Shown here piece after piece: positions 1 through 10,972 of a DNA stretch of 64,000 bases. The notes below the pieces were generated by a model. The model was not told the origin of the DNA. It saw only the letters and a list, made by a program, of their open reading frames with translations, and ran no database searches. Each line of letters opens with the position of its first letter. Position 1 is the first letter of the stretch. Source of the stretch: Muscardinus avellanarius (Eukaryota > Chordata > Mammalia > Rodentia > Gliridae); the NCBI GenBank assembly GCA_963383645.1, contig OY726560.1, positions 87,950,093 to 88,014,092 of the forward strand, written 5' to 3'. Both the position numbers and the translations under genes were made by a program.

Positions 1-744
1 AGCATCCACACACCTAGTTAAAAAGAAGAGTTGGGTGCGGTGCTGTGATCTGGACACTCCCATTCACAGCCACTCTCTCTATGCAGCCTTCTCCCCTGCC
101 AGGCACAGCCACCATGGAGTAGCCTCTGGACTCACTTTGGGCCACAAAAAGAAATGGAAAGTCACTCAGGGCCTCTTGGAGGGCCTTTTCTTCTTGATAA
201 AATAAGAAGGAAGGCTACTTTGCTCTGGTCCCCTAGGTATCCCTTCTTGGGGTACTGTAACGTGAGAACAGGCTGCTCGACTGTGTGGCTACTTGCTACT
301 GTAGAGGGAAGGCTTAGAACGAAAGTCAGTGTGAGGAGGAGGGGACACAACAGAACCCGGCGTTTGAGGTGAAGGGACAGCAGCCAGATGGGGGCTCTAG
401 AAAGCCCTCAGCAGCATCAGAGCATCCGAAGAGTGGGGAAAAGTGACACAGTCATAAAAATAAATTTCAGCCTCGGCAGTTGTATTGGATTCAATTTTGT
501 GCCCCCAAATGTAAGAGAAACAGGAAACTTGGTGGTAAGCCATAACGATAATTAAATGGTTGGAAGGGAAAGCCTACGATAATACTGAAAGATTTGCAGT
601 CATTTATTAAATCATAAAAATCGGAAAAGCTTAATTATAGTGTAGCTAAAAAGACATTTATCACGTTAAGTCTATTGATTGGTTCTTAATATATACTTTT
701 ATAATGATATAGTATAAGCTACGGCTTCACACTTACAAAGCCCA
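1..744. other. Unique intergenic sequence
   Basis: No gene, RNA gene or recognisable transposon is visible here. Short reading frames around 160-370 occur on both strands over the same bases, have no start context or repeats, and look like chance. Confidence 0.6.
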
Positions 745-745
745 G

Positions 746-748
<3 letters not shown>

Positions 749-779
<31 letters not shown>

Positions 780-840
780 TATTGGGGATGGAACCCCAGA
801 GCTTTTGAATCTAAACCAGTCATCTTTTCCTCAGTCCTGT
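749..840 (-). repeat. (TG)n plus truncated ID-like SINE fragment
   Basis: A (TG)n tract (about 749-778) abuts a degraded antisense copy of the ID half of the local SINE (GGTATTGGGGATGGAACCCC, about 777-796). The microsatellite sits where the SINE 3' tail should be, which suggests that it grew from the tail. Confidence 0.55.
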
Positions 841-997
841 GTCTGCTCTAGAATCCAGTTATGGTTCAATATGCCATTGCTCGCCTACCTACCTAGACTG
901 GATAGCTCAAAGTCAGGTTGAGTGATTGCCTCCCCTTCCCCTAACAACTGCCTTCTATATGTCATTTGAAGTAACTTAAAAAATATGAAACATTTCT

Positions 998-999
<2 letters not shown>

Positions 1000-1050
<51 letters not shown>
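1000..1050. repeat. (CT)n microsatellite
   Basis: About 25 uninterrupted CT dinucleotides. Confidence 0.95.
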
Positions 1051-1055
<5 letters not shown>

Positions 1056-1639
1056 TTTGTCTAGATTATTAAGAATAATCAAATAGAGATCTATCCTTGT
1101 CTTTAAATTTCAAGAGGAGCAAGAAAAAATATGAAAACTGAGAAGTCAGGTGTGTATGGCTTGAATCCGAGGGAATCGAGGGTAACAGTGTGACGTGTAA
1201 TTTGGCAGGTCAGCTTCAGAGAAGCCTTTGAGAGACTCATTCAACTGCGGGTCACACTCAGATGGGAGGATGAAGAACTGTAACTCTTATGCCTGAGCTG
1301 AACCTTGTACCAGTCAATTGCTACAGAATCTGGATGTTATTGGCAACTCAGGATATAATTTAGTTTTATCAGAAGGCCTTGGCAGAACTAAGAGGGTGTA
1401 GTAAATGCTGTGAACATAGTTCAGTTCTTTCAGATCTTAGCAACATGGACTAAATTTAATTAGGACACCTTGATGCTGTACATGCATGTGCCTGAGCTCA
1501 GGCCTATCAGGGACAAAGAACCATCATCGTCTCCTCGCTGTCAGTGCAGGAACATGCAAACCTGCCATATGCACCTTCACTCCCCCCCCTCACCTTGGAT
1601 CCTCACATTCCTCATGAGTCTAGGTGGAACCCCATGCTT

Positions 1640-1855
1640 CTTTTTTTTTTTTTTTTGAGGGTCTGGGGATGGAACCCAGGGACATTCTACCTTTCAGCTA
1701 CACCCCAGCCCTATTTTTTATTCTTTATTTTGAAACAGTGTCTCACTGAGTTGCAAAGGAGCTCACTAAGTAGCTGAGGCTATCCGAGAACCATCATCCT
1801 CCTGTCTCAGCCTCCCAAATGCTGGGATTACAAGTGTGCACCACCACGCCCGGCT
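1640..1855 (-). mobile_element. B1-dID SINE, near full length
   Basis: On the plus strand the order is poly-T, antisense ID half, antisense B1 half, then CGCCCGGC, so the element is in minus orientation. Flanks CCCATGCTTCTTTTT and CCCACACTTCTTTTT look like a diverged target-site duplication. Confidence 0.9.
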
Positions 1856-3025
1856 CCCACACTTCTTTTTAATCCAGATCTTTAGGAGCCATGATCACTG
1901 GATTGGAGTTGGCAGCCTCTGGCTTCCAAGGTGGATCCAGACTTTAGACATAGCAAGCAGGCCCTCCCTATTCTTTACTTGCATGCTCGCTACTCTGTCT
2001 TATAACATCACATTTCATGAATCATGAATTGCTTGAGATTTTTTCAAACAGTGAACTCTTTCTCACACTCCACTCCATCTGTCTGCTTTGTCCTCCCTGC
2101 TATCGCAAGTGTTTACCTGGCCAACTCCTATGCAATTATTCAGTCTCAGTTTTCAAAAGCATGAAATCTCTAGAGTCATGTACTAAAAGCTCCCTTGGTG
2201 ATGTCTTTGGAAAGCAGTTAAGGTATTAAATAAAGGTATAGAATTGGTTATCTTGGCCACAAGTGTATCCGCGTAGGTTCAAAGTCACTCAGGAATTTAT
2301 TACACAATGCGTTTACTACACAACCACTATAGCTTCCTGTCTTCCTTGGGACTAGACCCAGCTCAGGGGCCAGCCTAGAAACTCATGTCACCTATTTTCT
2401 CTGATGCTGCACTTCTCCCTCTATGCCATCAGCCTAGGTGCACACAAAATTATTCTTATGGGTCCTATTTCCTTTCTCTCCTTCTACACAAAGGACAACT
2501 CTCCTGTGGGTTCGGTAAAACTATCAGTTCCTTATAATCAGGAAGACTCTGAATCCCATTTAGGCTTAGCTGGAGCCCCAAGACATGTTGGAAACTGTTA
2601 TCAGATATAGGCTGTCCCCTGAAAGAGCTCACATGTTTATTTCAGAGTTGATAATGTCAAATAACAAGGATTATAATCTCCTCAGGGATAAGTCCATTAT
2701 GGTAGAGTTATTGGGTAGTAGCCTGGGCAGGTGGGGTGTGGCCTTGGGACTGTGTTGTATCTTTGCATCCCCTTGCCTGTTCTCTCTGCCTCATGTCACC
2801 AGCTCCTGAGCACCACTGATACAACCAGACATGACATGGAACCCTCTGAAATCTTACTTTTTTCCCTCTAAGTGTCATGGTCAGGCTTTTTGGGTCATAG
2901 CAGTGAAATGCTCACCAAAACAGAGACATTTGCTATAAAGAATTTAACTAATTTTATCACATTTATAGTAGGCTTTTCCCTACCTTTAGGAACCTGGGAA
3001 GAAGGGAGACTTAAAAATAATAGAA
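1856..3025. other. Unique intergenic sequence
   Basis: No convincing gene or repeat is visible. Reading frames of 60-85 codons are present but show no protein family resemblance. Confidence 0.55.
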
Positions 3026-3194
3026 GCTGGGTGTGGTGGTGTACACTTGTAATCCCAGTACTTGGGAAGCTGAGACAGGAGGATTGCCAGTTCACAGCAG
3101 CCTCAGCTCTTAGTGAGACCCTATTTTAATAACAACAAAAAAAATCAGGCTGGGGATCAAGCTCAGAGGTCGAATGCCTCTGGGTTCAATCCCC

Positions 3195-3236
<42 letters not shown>
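3026..3236 (+). mobile_element. B1-dID SINE ending in (CA)n
   Basis: The B1 half starts at AGCTGGGTGTGGTGG and the ID half ends in CCCCAGTA. The usual A-rich tail is replaced by about 20 CA units (3199-3236). Confidence 0.9.
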
Positions 3237-3238
<2 letters not shown>

Positions 3239-3539
3239 AAATGGTTTGTGTGTGGATTGAGGTAGGGGTGGAAAGCAACAGATGAGATGTAAAGAATACT
3301 TAAATATTGACTCAAGTATCTTTGAGTCAATCAAGAAGCTTTGAAGATTCATTACATCTCTGGCAATTGATACTTTTTGAATTATGAATGTACCATCACT
3401 GTGTCAAGGACAGTACAGAAGTCAAGAGAAACATCAGACATTTGCTGCTTACAGTGCACGATGCTCTTGAAGATCATATTTGTACATATGAAACAAACAA
3501 ACAAACAAACAAAACTCAAAACAAGGCCAGACAAGGTGA

Positions 3540-4485
3540 AACAAGGCCAGACAAGGTGGCACAGGCCTGTAATCACAGTACTTGGGAGGCCGAGACAGAA
3601 GAATCTCTGAGTTTGAGGCAAGCTTCAGCAATTTAGTGAGAATTTGTTTTGAAATAAAAATATAAAAATGGCTAGAATAAAATTCCATTGTGTACATATC
3701 CCACAGTTTTGTAATCCATTCATCTGTTGATGGACATCTTGGCTGGCTCCATAGTTTGGCTATGGTGAATTGTGCAGCTATGAACATAGATACACATGCA
3801 TTAGTTTGGTAGTTTGGTTTCCTTTCTTTTGGGTAGATACCCAGAAGTGATATTGCTGGATCAAATGGTAGATTTGTTCCCATTCTTCTGAGATTTCTCC
3901 ATACTGTTTTCCAAAGTGGTTGCACTAATTTGCAATCCCACCAGTACACAATGGAATTTTATTCAGCCATTAAAAAAAAACTCAATTATAACATTTTCAG
4001 GGAAATGGATGGAATGGGAGGACATTATGCTAAGTGAGATTAGTCAGTCACAAAAATTAAGAAACCAGATACTTTCCCTAATATGTGAGAGCTAAGGAGA
4101 AATGGGTCATAGGAGGAACTGTAGATGAAAAAGGAAATCCTATAGAGGAGCAGACAAGACAACCTAAAGGAGAAGAAAGGAGGGGGAAAAGAAGGAAAAT
4201 CTCTAAAACACACGATGTACTCAAATATATTGAAGTCAACCACTAAGCCAAGCAAGGGAAGGAGGGATGGGGAGGAAATGGGGTGGAAATTGGGTAGGGG
4301 TTAAGTCAGTGATGTGTTCATGTATGTACACACAAGTTTTTTATGCCAATATGATGTATGAATATAATGCACCAATAAAAAATAAAAAAAAATAAATAAA
4401 AATGGCTAGAGGTGTAGCTAAGTGGTAGAATGCCCTTTGGTTCAATCCCTAGTTACTACACACATGTATGTACATGTGCTCACAC
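3540..4485 (+). mobile_element. B1-dID SINE split by a later L1 insertion
   Basis: The B1 half occupies about 3546-3661. The matching ID half (GGTGTAGCTAAGTGGTAGAA) resumes at 4411 and ends near 4480. The 735 bases between are an L1, and the two halves join exactly across its 15-bp target-site duplication, so the SINE is the older element. Confidence 0.88.
3662..4410 (+). mobile_element. 5'-inverted (twin-primed) L1 3' end with TSD
   Basis: Bases about 3677-3946 are the C-terminal part of L1 ORF2 in minus orientation, with the conserved [11 protein letters not shown] motif at its start. Bases about 3947-4395 are the end of ORF2 plus the 3' UTR in plus orientation, ending CACCAATAAAAAATAAA. 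Both segments contain ACAATGGAATTTTAT, so they overlap at the breakpoint, as twin priming predicts. A perfect 15-bp duplication, ATAAAAATGGCTAGA, lies at 3662-3676 and 4396-4410. This copy carries the plain 3' UTR, without the chimeric module seen at 42.4-43.3 kb. Confidence 0.93.
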
Positions 4486-4670
4486 ACATACAATTCAAAA
4501 CAATATAGGAGTAAATAATCTCTTCTGTAGCTCTGAGAACTTCTTTTGCTACTGGCTTATTTTTGCATTGATGAGAGGGATGGTAAGAAAATGACATAGA
4601 AGTGACCATCTATAGGTCAGGCATCATATCACCTCTCACAGTATTAATGAGAGCAAAAATTTAAGCCGTC

Positions 4671-4859
4671 AGCCGGGCGTGGTGGCACACGGTTGTAATC
4701 CCTGTGCTTGGAAGGCGGAGACAGGAGGATTGCGCAGGTTCGAAGCCAGCCGCGCTGGCCTAAGAGACCCTGTTTCAAAAACATAAAATAGGTCTGGGAG
4801 TGTAGCCTGGAGGTAGAAGGGCTTCCAGGAACCCCAGTACCACACACAAAAAAACAAAT
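4671..4859 (+). mobile_element. B1-dID SINE, variant subfamily
   Basis: Starts CAGCCGGGCGTGGTGGCACA. The ID half reads GGTCTGGGAGTGTAGCC and ends in GGAACCCCAGTACC. It also carries the AAGAGACCC middle that marks the variant subfamily. Confidence 0.92.
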
Positions 4860-5799
4860 TAAGCAGTCATTTTAAATATTAAGTATCATAAACATACATA
4901 AGCCTACTGGTAAATATCACGTGACACAAAGCGGATTATTTTCTTATCATTCTTGAGCTGTAAAATTAAATGCTACCTTGGCCTGTATTGTTAATGAAAG
5001 CCTTTCAAGGACTTTTGAAAACACTGGTCACACTCTCAGCTTTTACTGTTTCCCCCTTAGGTTGAAGAGCCTGCTTTCAGTGGAGCTGAAAACTGACCTG
5101 AGCCAATCAGGTCAATCAATTGCCCTCGTTATTCAAACATGAGTCTTCGGTCTTGCACTTTTCTGAGGACAACAGATAAATGTGCAAAAGGCTCCAGTTC
5201 CCAAACTGGAAATGTCTCCAGGAGGAATAATTCAATGAACCAAGAAGATGCGCTCTGCATTTTTAATGAAGCACTTTGGGATCCTGGAGATGCTAGTTAT
5301 AAAATGATAGTGTATTATGTCACTGTTTAGCACCATTCCTTGGATAGAACACAAGCATTTCAGTGCAGCTATTACACCATATAAATATCAGCCAGCAAAC
5401 TTACACTTATACCACAAGCCTTACTACATCCCAAACTGAGCTATTGCTTTTCCTGTAAAATCTTTTGTGCATCTGGTTTTATCCTGAGGAGTGACGTCCT
5501 GGTCAATAATACTGGTCATGTGAAAAATACGAGCCTTGTCTCTTATTCATTGCATTCTGCCAGTTTTATGACATAGTGTTTCTTGAACTTATCTAATTTT
5601 CTTAGTCCTTACTGTTGCTGTCCTAGTTAAGGCTGTGATATCTTAGTGTGTTAATGCAATAGCTCCCAAACAGGTTTTTTACTTTTGGGGTTGATGTACC
5701 TGATCCATTCTTCATGGTTGATCTTTCTTAAGCACACGTTTTTGCTTAAAATTTTTTTTTAAGTGGGTACTTTCTAAGTGTGCACACATTGAAGTTCAC
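4860..5799. other. Unique intergenic sequence
   Basis: AT-rich single-copy-looking DNA with no gene or repeat that I can identify. A TG/CG-rich stretch begins at about 5800. Confidence 0.5.
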
Positions 5800-6030
5800 T
5801 TTCTGTGTGTGTGCGTGCGTGCATGTGTGCGTGTGTGTGTTTTACTAGAATGTAACTCACGTATTCTACCTCTGAGCTACATCCTCAGTCCTATTTTTTT
5901 TTCTCTGAAACAGGATATCTCTTAGTTGCTAGGGTCTTGCTAATTTGCTGAGGCTGTTCTAAAACCTACAAGCCTTCTGTCTCAGCCTCCCAAGTACTGG
6001 GATTACAGGTGTATACCACCTTGGTCAGCT
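5800..6030 (-). mobile_element. B1-dID SINE with TG-rich tail
   Basis: Antisense ID half (CTACCTCTGAGCTACATCC) then antisense B1 half ending GGTCAGCT. A degenerate (TG)n at 5800-5842 occupies the tail position. Confidence 0.85.
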
Positions 6031-6039
6031 CTTCCCAGC

Positions 6040-6185
6040 CATTTTTCTTTTCTTTCTTTTGAAACAGTGTCTCACTAAGTTGTTGAGTGCTTCCTTAAAT
6101 TGCTGAGACTAGCCTCAAACCTGTGATCTTTCTGTCTCAGCCTCACAAGTATTGGGATTAAATTAATGTGCTAACATGCCTGGTT
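6040..6185 (-). mobile_element. Truncated B1-type SINE
   Basis: Antisense B1 half and middle (GAAACAGTGTCTCACTAAG ... CATGCCTGG). The ID half is missing. It directly abuts the neighbouring SINE on its left. Confidence 0.8.
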
Positions 6186-6195
6186 TAAAATTTAC

Positions 6196-6420
6196 TTTTA
6201 ATTAATTAATTAATAAAAATTTGGGGGTACTAGGGATGGAACCCAGGGGCATTCTACTTCTGAGCTACACCTCCAGACCTATTTTTTATTCTTTATTTTG
6301 AAACAGGGTCTCACTGAGTTGCAGAGGGCCTCACTAAGTAGCTGAGGCTGTCCGCGAACCACAATCCTCCGGTCTCAGTCTCCCAAATGCTGGGATTACA
6401 AGCATGCGCCACCACACCTA
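6196..6420 (-). mobile_element. B1-dID SINE with (TTAA)n tail
   Basis: A TTAATTAATTAATTAA tail, then GGGGTACTAGGGATGGAACC and the antisense B1 half ending CCACCACACCT. This is the third SINE in a row in the same orientation. Confidence 0.9.
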
Positions 6421-7170
6421 AAAGTTACTTTTAAATTATTAAACAACTTTTTGATTTTTACAAATCCATAGAGTTTTGTAGCTGCCACCAACCATGACCA
6501 GTATACTAAAAAACTAACTTTCCTTCAAAATTTCTTTCATGTTCCTGCTTTGTTGTCAAACTCAGCCCCAAACTCAACCTTGGGCAACCACTGTCCTGTT
6601 TTTCATTTGGGTAGTTTTACTTTTCCCCAGAAAGTCATAGAAGTGGAATAATATAGTATGTAATAGAAGTGGAATAATATAGTATGTAATCTTTTGACTC
6701 TGTTGTTTTACAATAACCATAATGTTTATGGGATTCATTGATGTTGCTGAGTGTATTAATTATCTATTTCTTTTTGTTGCTGAGTAATATTTTATTTTAT
6801 GCATGTACCTATGGTATATCCATTCACCTTACTGAAAGACACTTGTGTTATTTCCAAGTATTAATAATTGTGTATAACACTGCTATAAACATTTACATAG
6901 AGGTTCTTGTGCTAATATAAGTTCTTACATCTCTAGGATAATTTTTGGAAAGGGATTAATATTTGGAGTGGGACTAAGGGGCCATAGAATAAGTATAAAT
7001 AAGTGCTCAACTCTTTTCCACATTGCTGTACCATTTTGCATTCCACCATCAACGCATAAGATTTCCAATTGATCCATATCTTAACCAATATTTAGTATTG
7101 TCAGGTTAACTTTTTTTAAAGTATAAAGTATTCATTTTTCCTAATATATTATAACTTAAATCCAGTGATA
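6421..7170 (-). mobile_element. Old L1 remnant (L1M type), antisense
   Basis: On the plus strand this resembles the antisense 3' part of ancient mammalian L1: CAACCACTGTCCTG, GTTGCTGAGTAATATTTTAT, a Kozak-poor run, then CATTGCTGTACCATTTTGCA. It is heavily diverged. A direct repeat of about 26 bp (AGAAGTGGAATAATATAGTA core) is present at 6638-6690. Confidence 0.7.
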
Positions 7171-7454
7171 TAAAGTTAACTATCATTAATACATTTTATG
7201 TTAGATGATAAGAAGAAAACAATATTTACTATGTAGACATATATACGTATACCTATATATGAATATGAATACATGTACACATTCATAATAAACAAGAAAT
7301 ACTCATAGCTATTATAATCCTCATCTCTGCCAATGGTCATGTAGTTGTTATTTTTAACTACATATTTTTTTACTATATATTTCACATTCTCTTCCCTCTC
7401 TGGGCCATTAGCAGTCTTACCTAAACTGTATTGTTGTGGTTTTGCATTGACATT

Positions 7455-7672
7455 TCTTTTTCTGTATGTGTGGTGCTGGAGATTGAGCACAGGGGAATTC
7501 AATCTTCTAGCTACACCCCCAACACTTTTTATTCATTTTTTGTTTTGAAATAGAGTCTTGCTAGGTTGCTGAAAGTCTCACTATGTTGCTGAGACTGTCC
7601 TTGAACCTGTCATCCTCCTGTTTCAGCCTCCCAAATACTGAGATTGTAGGCATGTACCACCACTCCTGGTGT
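7455..7672 (-). mobile_element. B1-dID SINE, diverged
   Basis: GTGGTGCTGGAGATTGAGCA ... TTCAGCCTCCCAAATACTGA ... CCACTCCTGG on the plus strand is an antisense composite SINE with many substitutions. Confidence 0.83.
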
Positions 7673-8049
7673 GCACTGACTTTTAATTAAAGAACATGGT
7701 AGTACACCCTGGAGGATCTTCTGTGTTCAAACACACTTTCTGGTGTCTGTTGTGTGGTGTCGGCCACTTTTCCCCTTGGTAATCAGGATCAGTCATTCTA
7801 ACCAGCACAGTAGCTTCTTTCTTTGTTGATTATGAGGCATGAGGAGCCCAAAATGATTAGTTAAGATGAAAGCCTCAACTTGTATTTCAATGAAATTATC
7901 ATTATATTTCATAGTGAAAGCATCCCTCCTTTTGGAGCTATGACCTCTATTCTAGCAGAACTGAAGGTTGCAGGAAGAGAAAGCCAAAATTTTGCAAGTG
8001 TATCATTAAGGAAACGGAATGGTGTCATTTCTACTTATTGATTTCTATG

Positions 8050-9336
8050 CAGGGTAAGAGGTAAGGATTTAGTTCCATTTTTTTACAAATGTATAGCCAG
8101 TTTCCTAGCACCATTTGTTGGAAAGGCTGTCTTTTCTCCATCATTATGTATTTATTGAAGATCAATTGACTTAAAGTTTGTGGAGTAGTTTCTGTATCTT
8201 CTATTCTGTTCTATTGTTCTGTGGGCCTGTTTTTGTGCCAATACTATGCTGTTTTAGTTAGTTTAGCTCTGTAATATAATTTGAAGTCAGGAATTGTGAT
8301 ACCTTTTGCATGGTTCTTATTGCTGAGAATTGCTTTGGCTATTCTGGGTCTTTTGTTTCTCCATATGGAGTATATAACTGATTTTTCTAGGTCTATGAAG
8401 AATAACATTGGTATTTTGATAGGGATTGTGTTGATTCTGTAGATTACTCTTGACAGAATAGCCATTTTGATTATATTTATTCTGCCTATCCAAGAGCAAG
8501 GGAGATCTTTCCATCTTCCCAGGTCTTCTTTAATTTTTTCTTTAGTGTTTTATAGTTTTCATTGTAGAGGTCATTTTACTTTTTGGTTAGGTTTATTCCT
8601 AGGTATTTTATTGGTTTTGTGGTTATTGTGAATAGAATTGTTTTCTCTGTTTCTTTCTCCATGGATTCAGGGTTGGGAAATAGAAAAGCTACTGGTTTCT
8701 TTAGGCTGATTTTGTATCCTGCTACTTTGATGAATTGATGAATAAGCTTCATTAGCCTCTTGGTTGAATTTTTTGTATTTTCCAGATATAGGATTATATC
8801 TGCAAACAAAGATAATTTTTAATCATTCTTTTCCTATTTGAATTCTTTGATAACCTTCTCTTATTTTATTGCTTTGGCAAGAGTCTCAAGGACTATACCA
8901 TTAAATATGATATTGGCTTTGCATTTATTGCATTTTGCCTTAATGATTTTGAGATATGTTTCTTCTATTCCAACTTTCTGCAATTTTTTTTTTTTTTTTG
9001 GTGGTACTGGGGTTCCTGGAAGCCCTTCTACCACTGGGCTTCACTCCCAGACCTATTTTATATTTTGAAACAGGGTCCCTTGAGCCAGCGCAGCTAGCTT
9101 CGAACCTGCGTAATCCTCCTGTCTCCGCCTCCCAAGTGCAGGGATTACAAGCTTGTGACACCACGCTTGTAATCCCCGTGTTGCAATTTTTTTTTAAACA
9201 TGAATGGGTTGGATTTAGTCAAATGATTTTTCAGTATCATGTGATTTTCTTAGTTCTATTTATGTGGTGAATACCATGTATTGATTTGTGTATTTAAGTC
9301 TCTGCTTTTCTTGAATTTTTTATTTCTTCATCAATT

Positions 9337-9337
<1 letters not shown>
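8050..9337 (-). mobile_element. L1 ORF2 fragment, antisense, degraded
   Basis: Minus-strand reading frames at 8244-8465 ([12 protein letters not shown], the C-terminal side of the RT region) and 8576-8809 (FADIILYLEN, the FADD region of reverse transcriptase with the second D lost; then [10 protein letters not shown]) identify L1 ORF2. The remaining sequence up to about 9337 is upstream RT sequence. It has frameshifts and is split by a SINE. It is older than the L1 units immediately to its right. Confidence 0.88.
8975..9193 (-). mobile_element. B1-dID SINE, variant subfamily, inside L1 ORF2 remnant
   Basis: Poly-T, GGTGGTACTGGGGTTCCTGG, antisense B1 half ending near 9168. TGCAATTTTTTTT flanks both sides (near 8978 and 9182), a plausible target-site duplication. 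The 5' end carries an extra CTTGTAATCCCCGTG, a small duplication of the B1 start. Confidence 0.88.
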
Positions 9338-9375
<38 letters not shown>

Positions 9376-9954
9376 TTTTATTGGTGCACTGTATTCATAC
9401 ATCATAGTGGGATACAAACTTTTGTAGACATACATGCACACATCGCCCAGTCAGCCCCCACCCAATCCCCACCCCATTCCCTCCCCATCCCTCCTTCCCA
9501 TGCTTGGCTTAGTGGTTGACATCTAGTATTATAGCAATTTATCCAAAATTAAAAATGATAATCTCACATAACAGTTTCATTTGTCTGATACCAAGCTTTT
9601 GATGACTTAAACATAACATTTCAATATTTCTTTTTACTTTCTTTCTTACCAGAGAATATTTTTTTTTCTATTTTTTTAGGTGAAACTATCATATATTTAT
9701 ATATTTATTTTTCAGAAAAAAAAATCTATCCTAATATGGAATATGGACTCTAGATACCCAAAACAATCTACTTGACAAGGTCAGACAAGATCATGGTATG
9801 AAATAATCTTTTTTCTCCTCTTTCATACAAAATACACCACTCCTCATAACCAATGATATTTTGAATTCTTCAGGTTAGCCAAGAACCTGGGAAATTAAAT
9901 ATGGCAATTTAGGCAGGCAGCAATTTTTTCCCCAACAAAAACTATACCTGGCCT

Positions 9955-10200
9955 CTATAATTTCCTGTTCTCCATGTGTTCTAATCGGTTGTTTGTGCTT
10001 TGAATTGAGGCCTTTACTTCATTAATTGCATCCTTTATCTCTTTTTGGCTCTCTCTGAGTTCTTTTTGAAGCACCTCTATTATTTCTACAGTTATTTTCC
10101 TGATTTGATCTTCTAGAAATCTCTGATATTCTGTTTTATCGGGTTCTGATGTTGTGGGGTTGTGAGCATTCATTGCTCCAGTATTATTCCTCTTTCCCAT
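9955..10200 (-). pseudogene. L1 ORF1 N-terminal fragment
   Basis: Eighty-one codons starting MGKRNNTGAMNAHNPTTSEP match the start of the ORF1 in the full-length L1 here. The fragment covers the basic/polar N-terminus and the start of the coiled coil (EIIEVLQKELRESQKEIKDA). It ends abruptly at NRLEHMENRK, where homology to ORF1 stops. The RRM and C-terminal domains needed for RNA binding are missing, so it cannot make a working ORF1p. Confidence 0.85.
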
Positions 10201-10958
10201 GATTTCGGAAGTTTGTGCCTTTCTGGGTTCTTCCCTTGGGTCACTATGACTTCACTTAAGGTGCTCTGGATCTCGAGTCAGTAGTATCTCAGACCCCACT
10301 ACTCCTTTACTGGGTTGTATCACAGAGTCTCCGGCCCAGAGAGTCGATAGAGGCTGCTTTAGACTGTGGGGGTGCCAGGTTGCACGTTCTCCTATGGTCT
10401 GATATCACTGCCACCGCCCCTCTCCCACTGGGTCAAGTTCCAGTGAGTACAGTACTGGGATTTCTCCGCTGTGGTCCGTAATTTGACTCACTGTTCTTGA
10501 GTACGCAGATGTAGCTGTAGTGAATTCTCTGCTGCTGCCGCCGGTGGCAATATGGCGCCGCTGCTACGCCCTCGGCTGTTGGGCTGGCGTTTTTTTTTTC
10601 TTGGTTTTGATTTCCACTCTGAATCCCTGCAGTGTGTGCTGAGCTCAGACACTGGGAGCTTTAGATGTCCTCTGCGCCGAGAAATCCCGCCTGGCTGTTC
10701 CGCAGTGGCTCCCCTTGGCTGCTGTGGCCATCCCGTGAATTCGCCGGTGCCTCCGGCTTATGGCGCTGCTGCCGCGTCTGCCGCGTCTTCGGGCGTGAGG
10801 ATCTCCTCTGTGGCTCTGTTCTCAGTCCGCTTTCTCTCTGGAGCCTGGTGACTTTTTTTGTTTCTCTGGTGATGTTGTTTTCTGGCTTTGAAAGGCGCTG
10901 ATTTTGTGGTAATGGATATTTGTTGTTAGCGGGGCTCTTAAGCCCCGCTTTTCTCGGT

Positions 10959-10969
10959 CGCCATCTTCC
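10959..10969 (-). promoter_or_regulatory. YY1-like site at L1 5' end
   Basis: The minus strand reads GAAGATGGCGA at the extreme 5' end of the element. YY1 sites of this form (AAGATGGC) sit at the same place in human L1 and direct the start site. Function here is inferred from position and sequence. Confidence 0.55.
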
Positions 10970-10972
10970 CAA

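Larger units (their letters stand above)
9338..10972 (-). mobile_element. L1-derived element lacking ORF2 (copy i)
   Basis: Read on the minus strand it starts at 10972 with the L1 5' end (GGGAAGATGGCGACC), runs through the 5' UTR to the ORF1 start codon at 10200, and keeps about 81 codons of ORF1. It then passes into about 185 bases of non-ORF2 sequence and ends in an L1 3' UTR module and tail (9338-9765, ending GCACCAATAAAA then AAAT repeats). ORF2 is absent. Its 5' UTR lacks the GC minisatellite seen in the full-length copy at 36.2 kb. Its 3' module is nearly identical to copy ii at 12.0-12.4 kb. Confidence 0.82.

Noticed and set aside
8244..8809. Active L1 reverse transcriptase on the minus strand
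   Set aside because: The catalytic FADD is altered, frames are broken and a SINE splits the fragment.
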